From NCBI GenBank assembly GCA_964545245.1, contig CAZJFC010000052.1, forward strand, positions 1 through 12,798: a stretch of 12,798 nucleotides of DNA, read 5' to 3'. Shown here in pieces: positions 1-6,348 of the stretch; position 1 is the first letter of the stretch, and each line of letters opens with the position of its first letter. A program made the translations under genes and the position numbers. The DNA comes from CAZJFC01 sp964545245. GTDB lineage: Bacteria > Pseudomonadota > Alphaproteobacteria > Rickettsiales > 21-14-0-20-44-7. The notes beneath the pieces were generated by a model, which did no database searches, had not been told where the DNA came from, and worked only from the letters and a program-made list of their open reading frames with translations.

Positions 1-52
1 TCCCCAAAGTAAGCCATATACCCCGTTAGGCGGATATGGCTTACTTTGGGGA
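1..52. repeat. Perfect inverted repeat at window edge (19-bp arms)
   Basis: Positions 1-19 are the exact reverse complement of 34-52, with a 14-base spacer (20-33). The arm reaches base 1, so it may extend beyond the window. It lies inside the open frame of the minus-strand lipoprotein gene, where a perfect hairpin is unexpected. A fold-back at a contig end is the simplest explanation, but a genuine hairpin or repeat cannot be excluded. Confidence 0.9.
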
Positions 53-366
53 ATTTCCGGTATTGCTGCACCTCTAACCACTACCGGGTCTGGGGCCGCA
101 CCTTCTTTATAAACGAGGGCTTCGCCAGTCAAACCTCTTGCTTGAAACGTGGTTTGTCTGCCGCAGCCTTTTGCGCCGTAAGTAATTTCGGATGCTGTGC
201 CTGTCCAGGTTCCAATTTTCTGAAGTTCAGTAAGGGTAATATCGGATTCCGGGCAATCAAGGTCAAAAGAAGCTCTTTTTAAAGTAGAGCTTTTCAGTTC
301 TTCTTCCGTAGCAGCACAGGAAGCAAGCAAAATAACTGATGCAAATAAGAGGTGTTTCTTTATCAT
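1..366 (-). CDS. Putative lipoprotein, N-terminal part (runs off window)
   Basis: This frame is open for 122 codons, from an ATG at 366-364 to the window edge, with no stop. The protein starts MIKKHLLFASVILLASC, a lipoprotein signal peptide with lipobox L-A-S-C and lipidation at Cys17, so it is probably membrane-anchored in the envelope. The mature part contains a DLDCPESDI-T-L-TEL segment and later a GCGRQTTF segment. I recall this Cys-pair pattern from small secreted or lipoprotein domains in proteobacteria, but I cannot assign a function. The start codon follows the sucC stop by one base (TAG-T-ATG), and the end of sucC supplies an AAGGCGG Shine-Dalgarno-like stretch, so translation is probably coupled to sucC. 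The last 17 codons lie in the fold-back inverted repeat at 1-52, so the sequence after about residue 104 may be an assembly artefact. Confidence 0.7.
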   Translation of the reverse strand, partial: MIKKHLLFASVILLASCAATEEELKSSTLKRASFDLDCPESDITLTELQKIGTWTGTASEITYGAKGCGRQTTFQARGLTGEALVYKEGAAPDPVVVRGAAIPEIPQSKPYPPNGVYGLLWG

Positions 367-367
367 A

Positions 368-1543
368 CTACGCCGCCTTTGCCTTAATTGCCTGAGTAAT
401 CTTCTGCGCTGCATCGTCAAGGTCATCGGCGGGGATGATGTTGAGGCCGGATTTGGCAAGGATTTGCTTGCCCAGCTCAACGTTTGTGCCTGCAAGGCGG
501 ACGACCAGCGGAACCTGGATGTTCACTTCCTTCGCCGCCGCAACCACGCCTTCGGCGATGATGTCGCATTTCATGATGCCGCCGAAGATGTTAACAAGGA
601 TGCCCTTGACCGCAGGGTCGCCAAGGATAATTTTGAACGCTTCGGTCACTTTTTCCTTGTTCGCGCCGCCGCCGACATCGAGGAAGTTGGCAGGCTCTTC
701 GCCGTAAAGTTTGATGATATCCATGGTGGACATCGCAAGCCCTGCGCCGTTCACCATGCAGCCGATATTGCCGTCCATCTTCACGTAGGAAAGGCCGAAC
801 TGGGAAGCCTTGACTTCAAACGGGTCTTCCTCGGTGAGGTCGCGCATTTCAACGATTTCCGGCTGGCGGTAAAGCGCGTTTGAATCGAAATTCATTTTTG
901 CGTCGAGCGCCTTGAATTTGCCTTCCGGGGTGCGGATAAGCGGGTTGATCTCAACCTGTGAAGCATCGGTTTTGATGAAGCATTCATAGAGTTTGAACAC
1001 GAATTGTGAGAAATCCTTCACCTGAGCCGGGTCGGCGAGGCCGATGCCGTAAGCCAGTTTGCGCGCGTGGAAACCGCTGATGCCGGAAGCCGGGTCAACC
1101 GAAACCTTGATGATCTTTTCAGGGTGTTTCGCGGCGACTTCCTCGATCTCAACGCCGCCCTCGGCGGAGGCCACGAAAGTGACGGTTGAGCTTGCGCGGT
1201 CAACCACTGCGGAAAGGTAGAATTCCTTATCGATGTCGGAGCCTTCCTCGATGTAAACTTTCTGGACTTCCTTACCTTCCGGGCCGGTCTGGTGGGTAAC
1301 AAGCACTTTGCCGAGCATTTCACGCGCGAGCTGTTTCACTTCGTTCTTGTCCTTGGTAAGCTTCACGCCGCCCGCCTTCCCGCGGCCACCGGCGTGGATC
1401 TGCGCTTTTACCACGAAAAGCGATGCGTTAAGTTCTTTCGCCGCGTTTTCGGCTTCATCGGCGGTGAAAGCCACGATGCCGCGTGAGGTCGGCACGCCGA
1501 ATTTGCGAAGGACCTGCTTTGCCTGATACTCATGTATATTCAT
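368..1543 (-). CDS. sucC: Succinyl-CoA synthetase (ADP-forming) beta subunit
   Basis: This is the beta subunit of the TCA-cycle enzyme that converts succinyl-CoA to succinate with nucleotide phosphorylation. It works in the cytoplasm with SucD. The 391-residue length fits the family. It opens with the typical MNIHEYQAKQVL start and has an N-terminal ATP-grasp fold: Lys46, GRGKAGG at 53-59, VEINPL with Asn200, and Asp214 in LDAKMNFD. The C-terminal CoA-ligase part has NGAGLAMSTMD (265-275) and the subunit-contact motif NIFGGIMKCD (318-327). An AGGAAG Shine-Dalgarno lies just upstream of the ATG. mdh lies upstream on the same strand, as in other alphaproteobacteria, but an oppositely oriented gene and a palindromic repeat separate them. 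The expected sucD is not the next gene; a lipoprotein gene starts one base after the stop. A weak promoter candidate (TTGCAC-16-TAAAAC) lies near 1640-1670 on the minus strand. Confidence 0.97.
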   Translation of the reverse strand: MNIHEYQAKQVLRKFGVPTSRGIVAFTADEAENAAKELNASLFVVKAQIHAGGRGKAGGVKLTKDKNEVKQLAREMLGKVLVTHQTGPEGKEVQKVYIEEGSDIDKEFYLSAVVDRASSTVTFVASAEGGVEIEEVAAKHPEKIIKVSVDPASGISGFHARKLAYGIGLADPAQVKDFSQFVFKLYECFIKTDASQVEINPLIRTPEGKFKALDAKMNFDSNALYRQPEIVEMRDLTEEDPFEVKASQFGLSYVKMDGNIGCMVNGAGLAMSTMDIIKLYGEEPANFLDVGGGANKEKVTEAFKIILGDPAVKGILVNIFGGIMKCDIIAEGVVAAAKEVNIQVPLVVRLAGTNVELGKQILAKSGLNIIPADDLDDAAQKITQAIKAKAA

Positions 1544-1560
1544 AAAAACTTCCTTTTTTT

Positions 1561-1624
1561 GTCATCCCCGCCAAAATGCGGTTAGTGGCGGGGATCTTAA
1601 GATTCCCGTCTTCACGGGAATGAC
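1561..1624. repeat. GTCAT-ended palindromic repeat, copy 1
   Basis: This 64-bp intergenic element begins GTCATCCCCGCC and ends CACGGGAATGAC. It contains two hairpins (CCCCGCC with GGCGGGG, and TTCCCGT with ACGGGAA) around a central ATCTTAAGAT palindrome. It lies in the sucC 5' region, 17 bp before the sucC start. It resembles the copy at 2174-2233, which suggests a dispersed REP/MITE-like family. No coding capacity is visible. Confidence 0.8.
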
Positions 1625-1683
1625 ATTGATTAATTGCCAGTGTTTTAGCAGGGAAATCTGATAGTGCAACAATTTGGTTAGTG

Positions 1684-1722
1684 TTTGGTTAAACTATTTG
1701 TTGGAAAATGAGTTAAACCAAA
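1684..1722. promoter_or_regulatory. Imperfect inverted repeat before the 1736 gene
   Basis: TTTGGTTAAACT (1684-1695) and AGTTAAACCAAA (1711-1722) pair at 11 of 12 positions around a 15-base loop. Outside them, TTAGT (1678-1682) can pair with ACTAA (1726-1730). The structure ends five bases before the ATG at 1736, where a ribosome-binding site or operator would lie. No clear Shine-Dalgarno is visible there. It could be an operator or a translation-blocking hairpin; its role is inferred only from its position. Confidence 0.45.
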
Positions 1723-1735
1723 GTAACTAAGCTGG

Positions 1736-2164
1736 ATGGAAACACCGTTCGCAAGGAACATAGTTAAGTATCAGGCGGCTTTTCGCCAGCCGAATATGCC
1801 GGGTTTGTGGCAGCCGATAGTTATCGGCAATTTGAACCGCTGGTTCATCGAGGCGGAGATTACGCGGAACGGCAGGGAGATTTCAATTATCCACCCCACA
1901 AAGTTTTTTGATAATGACGGATATTCAGTAACGCAGGAACTAACTGCCGCATTGCTGCGCGCTATGAATGCTAGTGGTGTTATTCCGGCGAGTGAGGAGT
2001 ATTCTATAAGTATTATCCCGGCGCGGCGGGAGATTCATTACACGCTGGATAATGAGCGGAATGCGGGGAAGTTTACTGAGTTTTTGCAGGCGTTGAAGGA
2101 ACTGGTGAGGCGCGAAGATGAAATAAGAAAATCCGGGAGGCAATTATCCACTTTATATAAGTAG
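1736..2164 (+). CDS. Hypothetical protein, 142 aa
   Basis: I do not recognise this protein family. It is 142 residues, with no signal peptide and no long hydrophobic segment, so it is probably cytoplasmic. The N-terminal half is mixed beta-type sequence (IVIGNLNRWFIEAEI, REISIIHPTKFFD). The centre has an amphipathic helix (TQELTAALLRAMNASG). The C-terminus is a charged helix (FTEFLQALKELVRREDEIRKSG). The frame is long for chance, and no opposing frame of comparable length exists here. It is the only plus-strand gene in the first 6.3 kb and sits between sucC and the mdh operon. A palindromic repeat lies on each side (1561-1624 and 2174-2233), and an inverted repeat sits directly before the start. 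The Shine-Dalgarno is weak, so the start is uncertain. This may be an insertion into an ancestral mdh-sucCD cluster. Confidence 0.65.
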   Translation: METPFARNIVKYQAAFRQPNMPGLWQPIVIGNLNRWFIEAEITRNGREISIIHPTKFFDNDGYSVTQELTAALLRAMNASGVIPASEEYSISIIPARREIHYTLDNERNAGKFTEFLQALKELVRREDEIRKSGRQLSTLYK

Positions 2165-2173
2165 GAAAACCAT

Positions 2174-2233
2174 GTCATTCCCGCGGCGGCGGGAATCTTA
2201 TTATCTTAGGACCCCCGCCTCCGCGAGGGTGAC
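2174..2233. repeat. GTCAT-ended palindromic repeat, copy 2
   Basis: This 60-bp element begins GTCATTCCCGC and ends GCGAGGGTGAC. The left hairpin is TTCCCGC with GCGGGAA around a GGCG loop. The right hairpin is CCCCGCC with an imperfect GCGAGGG partner. It shares the ends and the GGGAATCTTA-type core with the copy at 1561-1624. It lies 9 bp after the stop of the 1736 gene and 29 bp after the stop of the convergent 2263 gene, so it could act as a bidirectional transcription barrier, although no clean T-tract follows. Confidence 0.75.
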
Positions 2234-2262
2234 AAGGTACTTATACATCACTCTGGCAAATA

Positions 2263-2772
2263 TCAGTTGGTTTTAAAATAATCATCCGGCAGCGGGGAGG
2301 ATTCGCCCTCGTTAATCATGTGTTCGTCCCGCACATGCCGGGGCGCTGTTTTCAGGGTTTCGGCATAGAGTTTCTCGATCGTGGCGGCGGGGAGAAGGAG
2401 GGCGACGAATTTGATGAATTTGCCGTCCGCCGGCATGTCTTTTTTCTGGCCGTTCACTTTCACATGGACATGGTCTGAGTGCTGAAACGCGAAACTCAGC
2501 TTCTTTTCAAGCTCTTTTATTTTTTGCGGGCTGCGCTTGCGGTAAGCCGACCACGGGCTCAGGCGGTATGCGACATATCCGATAGGGATGGCCAGGATTG
2601 GGACGTATAAGAACAGGAGCAGGGCGATAATGAACAGGATGAAGGAGGTTGATGTGGCCTTACCGTCACCTGTTTTGCCTGTTTTTACCTTGGGGACGGA
2701 GGCGAATTTCACCGGAGCGGGTTTTTTGCTGCCCGACATCTGAGTGGAAATTTTCGTATAGTCTACGGTCAT
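2263..2772 (-). CDS. Hypothetical membrane protein, 169 aa
   Basis: I cannot place this protein in a named family. Residues 1-43 are a basic, Lys/Pro/Thr-rich tail. Residues 44-69 form a strongly hydrophobic stretch (FILFIIALLLFLYVPILAIPIGYVAY) that can span the membrane once or form a short hairpin around Pro58 and Pro63. The remainder (about 70-169) is charged and soluble-looking, with a SPQKIKELEKKLSFAF helix. The start at 2772 is preferred because GGGGA lies six bases upstream. It begins 21 bases after the mdh stop on the same strand, so it is probably co-transcribed with mdh. That spot is usually occupied by sucC in alphaproteobacteria. Function is unknown; a role linked to the TCA enzymes is not supported by the sequence. 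Confidence 0.75.
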   Translation of the reverse strand: MTVDYTKISTQMSGSKKPAPVKFASVPKVKTGKTGDGKATSTSFILFIIALLLFLYVPILAIPIGYVAYRLSPWSAYRKRSPQKIKELEKKLSFAFQHSDHVHVKVNGQKKDMPADGKFIKFVALLLPAATIEKLYAETLKTAPRHVRDEHMINEGESSPLPDDYFKTN

Positions 2773-2793
2773 TCCATCCCCGTTGATAAGGTA

Positions 2794-3756
2794 TTAAGCG
2801 GCTTCAAGCTTGGCGGCTTTGTTCAGTTCCTGAACGGCAGCCACTGACTTGTCGAACCCTGCCTTTTCATCGGCATTCAGCTCAATTTCGATGATTTTCT
2901 CAACGCCGCCCTTGCCGATAATCACCGGAACGCCGACGTAAAGGTCTTTCACGCCATATTGGCCGGTGAGGTATGCGGCGCATGGGAGTACGCGTTTTTT
3001 ATCCTTTAGGTAGCTTTCCGCCATCTGGATAGCGGCAGAAGCAGGGGCGTAATAAGCCGAGCCGGTTTTAAGCAAACCAACAATTTCTGCGCCGCCGTCA
3101 CGGGTGCGCTGGACGATCTTGTCGAGCCTCTCCTGTGTCGTCCAGCCCATTTTCACGAGGTCAGGGAGCGGGATGCCCGCAACCGTTGAATAACGGGTGA
3201 GCGGAACCATGGTGTCGCCGTGGCCGCCGAGGACGAAGGCGGTGATGTCTTCAACTGAAACCTTGAATTCTTCAGCGAGGAACAGGCGGAAACGCGCGGA
3301 ATCAAGCACACCGGCCATGCCGACGACTTTCTCCGGCTTGAACCCGGTGACTTTCTGCATCACGCCCACCATAACGTCGAGCGGGTTGGTGATGACGATA
3401 ACGAACGCATCCGGCGCGTTGGCCTTGATGCCTTCGCCGGCGGTTTTGATGATGCCGGTGTTGATGCCGATAAGGTCATCGCGGCTCATGCCCGGTTTGC
3501 GCGGGATGCCTGCGGTTACGATAACAACGTCCGCGCCTTTGAGGGCGGCATAATCGGTGGAGCCGGAAAGGTTGCTGTCAAAATCCTCAATCGGGGAGCT
3601 TTGCGCGAGGTCAAGCGCTTTGCCCTGCGGGGTGCCGTCAGCGATGTCGATCAATACGACATCTCCGAGTTCTTTGAGCCCGGCGAGGTGGGCGAGCGTC
3701 CCGCCGATCATTCCTGCGCCGACGAGGCCGATTTTGAAGCGTTTGTGGTGTGACAT
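2794..3756 (-). CDS. mdh: Malate dehydrogenase (LDH-type, NAD-dependent)
   Basis: This enzyme oxidises malate to oxaloacetate with NAD in the cytoplasm. From the ATG at 3756 the protein has 320 residues, the normal length for the alphaproteobacterial LDH-like form. That start is chosen over an in-frame codon 16 residues upstream because GGAG sits at the right spacing and the sequence runs directly into the Rossmann motif. The dinucleotide motif is GLVGAGMIGG (10-19), and Asp37 at the end of beta-2 favours NAD over NADP. The active loop AGIPRKPGMSRDDL carries Arg86, which marks malate rather than lactate specificity, and Arg92. Asn124, Asp152, Arg155 and the catalytic His179 (GGHGDT) are all present. 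A small membrane protein gene follows after 21 bp. The upstream gap to slyB (3757-3948) shows only a weak -10-like TATAGT on the minus strand near 3790. Confidence 0.97.
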   Translation of the reverse strand: MSHHKRFKIGLVGAGMIGGTLAHLAGLKELGDVVLIDIADGTPQGKALDLAQSSPIEDFDSNLSGSTDYAALKGADVVIVTAGIPRKPGMSRDDLIGINTGIIKTAGEGIKANAPDAFVIVITNPLDVMVGVMQKVTGFKPEKVVGMAGVLDSARFRLFLAEEFKVSVEDITAFVLGGHGDTMVPLTRYSTVAGIPLPDLVKMGWTTQERLDKIVQRTRDGGAEIVGLLKTGSAYYAPASAAIQMAESYLKDKKRVLPCAAYLTGQYGVKDLYVGVPVIIGKGGVEKIIEIELNADEKAGFDKSVAAVQELNKAAKLEAA

Positions 3757-3948
3757 GATATTCTCCGTTAATTTGTGAACAATTCGGTGACTATATAAAG
3801 CCATAAAGTTAAAAAAGAATGAAGCGAAAACTTCCCATATCGCTCAGTAAGTTATTCATACGGAAAATAACTGCTTCGTTTGCGGCCTGTCTTGCCGATA
3901 TTGAATTGGTCAAAAGTGGCGATATAGCGCCGGTAATCGCGGTGGGAG

Positions 3949-4422
3949 CTATTTCTTTGTGTTGTCCCTTATTAATCTGGCTCGGTCTGAGCGAGAAATA
4001 AGAACTTTTTCACCAACTGCCAAGTTTTGCTCATTAGATTGAACAATACCGATTATTTGCCCATTGTCTTGTTCAACTACGAATTCATATGCTACCCCTG
4101 ATGTTGCTGCATTTTCAGCGGCGGCACCTGCAATTCCCCCAATAACTGCTCCGCCTACAGCGCCAATAATGTTAGATCTGCCATTGCCGCCTACAGATGA
4201 ACCTGCCGTCCCACCAGCAATTGCGCCGGCGCCGGCGCCAATACCTGAATTGGTTCCAGTTATGTTTACTTCTCTGATATCAAGGATTACTCCTTTCATG
4301 ATAGTTGATACCCGACCCATTTCAGAACGTGCGTAACTTGTGCTGTTCGTTACTTTTTGTGTGCAGGCTTGGATACCGACTGAACAGAGTAAAATTACTG
4401 AAAGAAATTTTATCTTGAGCAT
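3949..4422 (-). CDS. slyB: SlyB/Pcp-like glycine-zipper outer-membrane lipoprotein
   Basis: This 157-residue protein is a predicted outer-membrane lipoprotein. The signal peptide MLKIKFLSVILLCSVGIQAC ends in a lipobox with lipidation at Cys20. A short linker leads to a VILDIREVNITGTNSG strand region, then a Gly/Ala-rich glycine-zipper pair (about 60-102) with many GxxxG steps (GAGAGAIAGG, GAVGGAVIGG). The C-terminal beta region has YEFVVEQDNGQIIGIVQ and VGEKVLI. This order and length match E. coli SlyB, including the V-R/E-V-I-GTN segment before the zipper and the DNG-I-VVQ segment after it. Such proteins help maintain envelope integrity. The start overlaps the end of the upstream lipoprotein gene by 13 bases and has no clear Shine-Dalgarno, so translation is probably coupled. 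The exact orthologue name is inferred. Confidence 0.85.
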   Translation of the reverse strand: MLKIKFLSVILLCSVGIQACTQKVTNSTSYARSEMGRVSTIMKGVILDIREVNITGTNSGIGAGAGAIAGGTAGSSVGGNGRSNIIGAVGGAVIGGIAGAAAENAATSGVAYEFVVEQDNGQIIGIVQSNEQNLAVGEKVLISRSDRARLIRDNTKK

Positions 4423-4952
4423 GATTTATTTATATTTCGTTTGAATTCTTCATCAGTAAGTAGTTTGTTTATGTTGTCTGCCAGTACTTTGTTGACATTG
4501 GCCATTACAATTGAAGGGTCTACAAATTTTGATGCATTAAACTCTATACGATGAGAATTATCATATAAAACTTTCTCTGATGGTGAGTATAGGATGTATC
4601 TAATGTCGGATGTATAATCAGTGCTGTAGCCAAGAGAGTCTAACGAGAATTCGTTAACTTCCCCATCCAGACGACAGATAGTAGTTCCTTTGCTGGAAAC
4701 TTTCGCCTGCATGAGTTCGCGTTTTACTGCTTTTGTTATAAACTCTCCCACAGGCTCTGTTAGATAAATACGGCCAGCTGCTGTTTCTGGGATTTCGTTT
4801 TGTTGAATTCCTTCGGCTGGAAAATATCCAAAGTTTCCAACTTTTATTTTTCCGCCCAATTCTTCTGTTGTTTGAGGATTATACGGAAGAGTCAAAGTTA
4901 CCTGTGCGCAGGCTGACAATAAGAGTAATGGTAGTAAAAAGAACTTTTTCAT
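4410..4952 (-). CDS. Putative outer-membrane lipoprotein, YajG-like
   Basis: This 180-residue protein starts MKKFFLLPLLLLSAC, a compact lipoprotein signal with lipidation at Cys15. An upstream TTG could add nine residues, but the ATG at 4952 places the signal peptide correctly. The mature part follows a pattern I associate with E. coli YajG: an early beta region (GGKIKVGNFGYFP), a helix (FITKAVKRELMQA), a strand (CRLDGEVNEFSLD), another strand (SDIRYILYSP), and a C-terminal helix (MANVNKVLADNINKLLTDEEF). The similarity is in architecture, not clear identity, so the name is tentative. It overlaps the SlyB-like gene by 13 bases and forms a two-gene envelope lipoprotein operon with it. A consensus -35 box lies 48 bp upstream. 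Both genes look more AT-rich than the flanking mdh and ubiX. Confidence 0.7.
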   Translation of the reverse strand: MKKFFLLPLLLLSACAQVTLTLPYNPQTTEELGGKIKVGNFGYFPAEGIQQNEIPETAAGRIYLTEPVGEFITKAVKRELMQAKVSSKGTTICRLDGEVNEFSLDSLGYSTDYTSDIRYILYSPSEKVLYDNSHRIEFNASKFVDPSIVMANVNKVLADNINKLLTDEEFKRNINKSCSR

Positions 4953-4978
4953 AGGGCACCAATAAGTTGAATAATTCA

Positions 4979-5006
4979 AAATTACAACTTGTTATCGACT
5001 TGTCAA
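4979..5006 (-). promoter_or_regulatory. Candidate promoter for the lipoprotein pair
   Basis: On the minus strand a perfect TTGACA (5006-5001) is followed after 16 bases by TAATTT (4984-4979). The -35 is consensus but the -10 is poor. The predicted transcript would start near 4972, about 20 bases before the lipoprotein ATG. The start region overlaps a 13-base palindrome, TTGAATTATTCAA, at 4967-4979 that could be an operator. It lies in the 63-bp gap after ubiX, suggesting the lipoprotein pair is transcribed separately from ubiX. Confidence 0.45.
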
Positions 5007-5015
5007 TAACTGATA

Positions 5016-5588
5016 TTACTTCAACCCCTGCCACCGTTTCACCAGCCCGGCCTCAATGTCGAAATGGTCGAGGGCGCGGCCAATTATGTGGTCTATCATC
5101 TCGCCAATCGTTTCCGGCCTTTGGTAGAGCGTCACCACCGGCGGCATGATGAACGCCCCCGCATCGGAAAGCGCGGCCATGTTGCGCAGGTGCAGCGAGT
5201 GCAGCGGGGTTTCGCGCACCATTAATATGAGTTTTTTCTTTTCTTTCAGCATCACGTCGGCGGTGCGAGTGAGCAGGCTGGAGGTCACGCCGGTCGCCAC
5301 TTCGCTCATGGTGCGGATGGAGCAGGGGGCGATAATCATTCCCTCGGCGCGGAAAGAGCCGCTGGCGCAAACCGCCGATATATCCTCGAATTTGTGGTTT
5401 ATGTCAGCGAGTTTTTGTACGTCTTTGAGCGAATAACCGGTTTCGGCGGCGATGGTGATTTGCGCGGCCTTGCTGATGATTAAATGGGTTTCGATATTTT
5501 TGACATCGCGCAGAACTTCAAGCAGGCGGATTCCCAGAACCGCCCCGCTTGCCCCGGTTATGCCGATGATGATTTTTTTGTTTTTCAT
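5016..5588 (-). CDS. ubiX: Flavin prenyltransferase UbiX
   Basis: UbiX transfers a dimethylallyl group to FMN to make prenylated FMN, the cofactor of the UbiD decarboxylase in ubiquinone synthesis. It is a cytoplasmic homododecamer. The protein has 190 residues, the usual length. The FMN-binding loop GITGASGA (9-16) is intact, as are SKAAQ (39-43), the AEGMIIAPCSIRTMSEVATG segment (81-100) and the VRETPLHSLHL loop (124-134) with the Arg and Glu used in prenyl-phosphate binding and catalysis. The ATG at 5588 is chosen because GGAAGG lies six bases upstream; the in-frame ATG at 5603 would place that site inside the gene. It starts four bases after the stop of the 5593-6327 gene, so the two are co-transcribed. 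ubiD is not in the window. Confidence 0.95.
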   Translation of the reverse strand: MKNKKIIIGITGASGAVLGIRLLEVLRDVKNIETHLIISKAAQITIAAETGYSLKDVQKLADINHKFEDISAVCASGSFRAEGMIIAPCSIRTMSEVATGVTSSLLTRTADVMLKEKKKLILMVRETPLHSLHLRNMAALSDAGAFIMPPVVTLYQRPETIGEMIDHIIGRALDHFDIEAGLVKRWQGLK

Positions 5589-5592
5589 ATTA

Positions 5593-6327
5593 TTACCTTC
5601 CACCTACACCGGCTGGCTGGGTGCTCCCTTTTCGCAAGCGTGAGGCGGTGAGTTCCTGCTCAAGCTTCCATGCAACAGCGCCAAGCGCCTTAGCGAAAGG
5701 TTCAAATTGTTGGGATTTCTCCGTATCCTCACTTATATATTCATAAAATCGGGGAACGGTCTTCCGGTAGAGGCCATTAATCTCTCTTAGTAATGCTACG
5801 CCGCCTCTAATGGTTTGCATATCTTCGGGCTGCATCTCGTCTTTTGTTTTGTGCAATGAGGTATTAAATTTTTTAAGGCGGTTAACCAGGTCATCGAAAT
5901 CAAATTTGAATTCCCTTTTTATCATAACTTTCCGCATATCGGTAAGTCCGCCTAGATCATTCACAACTATGGATGGCTGTACTTTATGGTGTGAGCGGTT
6001 AATTGCAGATCGCCATTGTGCCGCCTGTTCTTCCCTGATATCCATTTTTTCAGGGTCTTTTGCGATCATATTGGCGGCAAAAACCATTCTTACAGCTTCC
6101 AGATGCGCTGGCAGGTCTTTAAGATACTGGCTGATTGTTTTATCAGGAGGTGAGAGAAACAAGTGAAAAGGGTCAGCTCCTTCTCCGAAGAAATCGATAT
6201 TAAGCTCGGTTTTCTTTAGTGGCGCAAGCTTTGGTAAAGCATTGAGCTTGCTTTCCCTGAATTCAAAAGTATCGAATAGTTTACGTGGTTCTGGGGTGAT
6301 TCTTCTCATGGGGTTGATATAAAGCAT
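5593..6327 (-). CDS. Hypothetical protein, 244 aa, upstream of ubiX
   Basis: I do not recognise this protein. It has 244 residues, no signal peptide and no membrane segment, so it is probably cytoplasmic. It is rich in charged residues and looks mostly helical. A Pro/Leu-rich N-terminal third (FDTFEFRESKLNALPKLAPLKK) is followed by helices around 65-110 (ISQYLKDLPAHLEAVRMVFAANMIAKD), 145-160 (FDDLVNRLKKFNTSLHKTKDE) and 205-230 (FEPFAKALGAVAWKLEQELTASRL). No catalytic or metal motif stands out. The stop lies four bases before ubiX on the same strand, so it is in an operon with ubiX. The start at 6327 has AAGGA very close to the ATG; a second ATG at 6309 has no ribosome-binding site. It is divergent from the hydrolase gene at 6349 with only 21 bp between starts. 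Confidence 0.75.
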   Translation of the reverse strand: MLYINPMRRITPEPRKLFDTFEFRESKLNALPKLAPLKKTELNIDFFGEGADPFHLFLSPPDKTISQYLKDLPAHLEAVRMVFAANMIAKDPEKMDIREEQAAQWRSAINRSHHKVQPSIVVNDLGGLTDMRKVMIKREFKFDFDDLVNRLKKFNTSLHKTKDEMQPEDMQTIRGGVALLREINGLYRKTVPRFYEYISEDTEKSQQFEPFAKALGAVAWKLEQELTASRLRKGSTQPAGVGGR

Positions 6328-6341
6328 TTCCTTGCTAAAAT
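6314..6341 (+). promoter_or_regulatory. Candidate leaderless promoter for the hydrolase gene
   Basis: TTGATA (6314-6319) and TAAAAT (6336-6341) are separated by 16 bases, each one mismatch from consensus. Counting seven bases downstream puts the transcript start at or next to the A of the ATG at 6349. No Shine-Dalgarno is visible before that ATG, which fits a leaderless message. The -35 box lies inside the first codons of the divergent 5593-6327 gene. Confidence 0.5.
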
Positions 6342-6348
6342 CAAATCC

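Noticed and set aside
46..282. Plus-strand 78-codon frame at the left edge
   Set aside because: It lies opposite the lipoprotein frame, which has a clear signal peptide and lipobox, and its own product has no recognisable features.
3819..4001. Plus-strand 60-codon frame with a hydrophobic C-terminus between mdh and the SlyB-like gene
   Set aside because: It has no convincing ribosome-binding site, overlaps the end of the SlyB-like gene by 53 bases on the opposite strand, and lacks a family resemblance. A small membrane peptide cannot be fully excluded.
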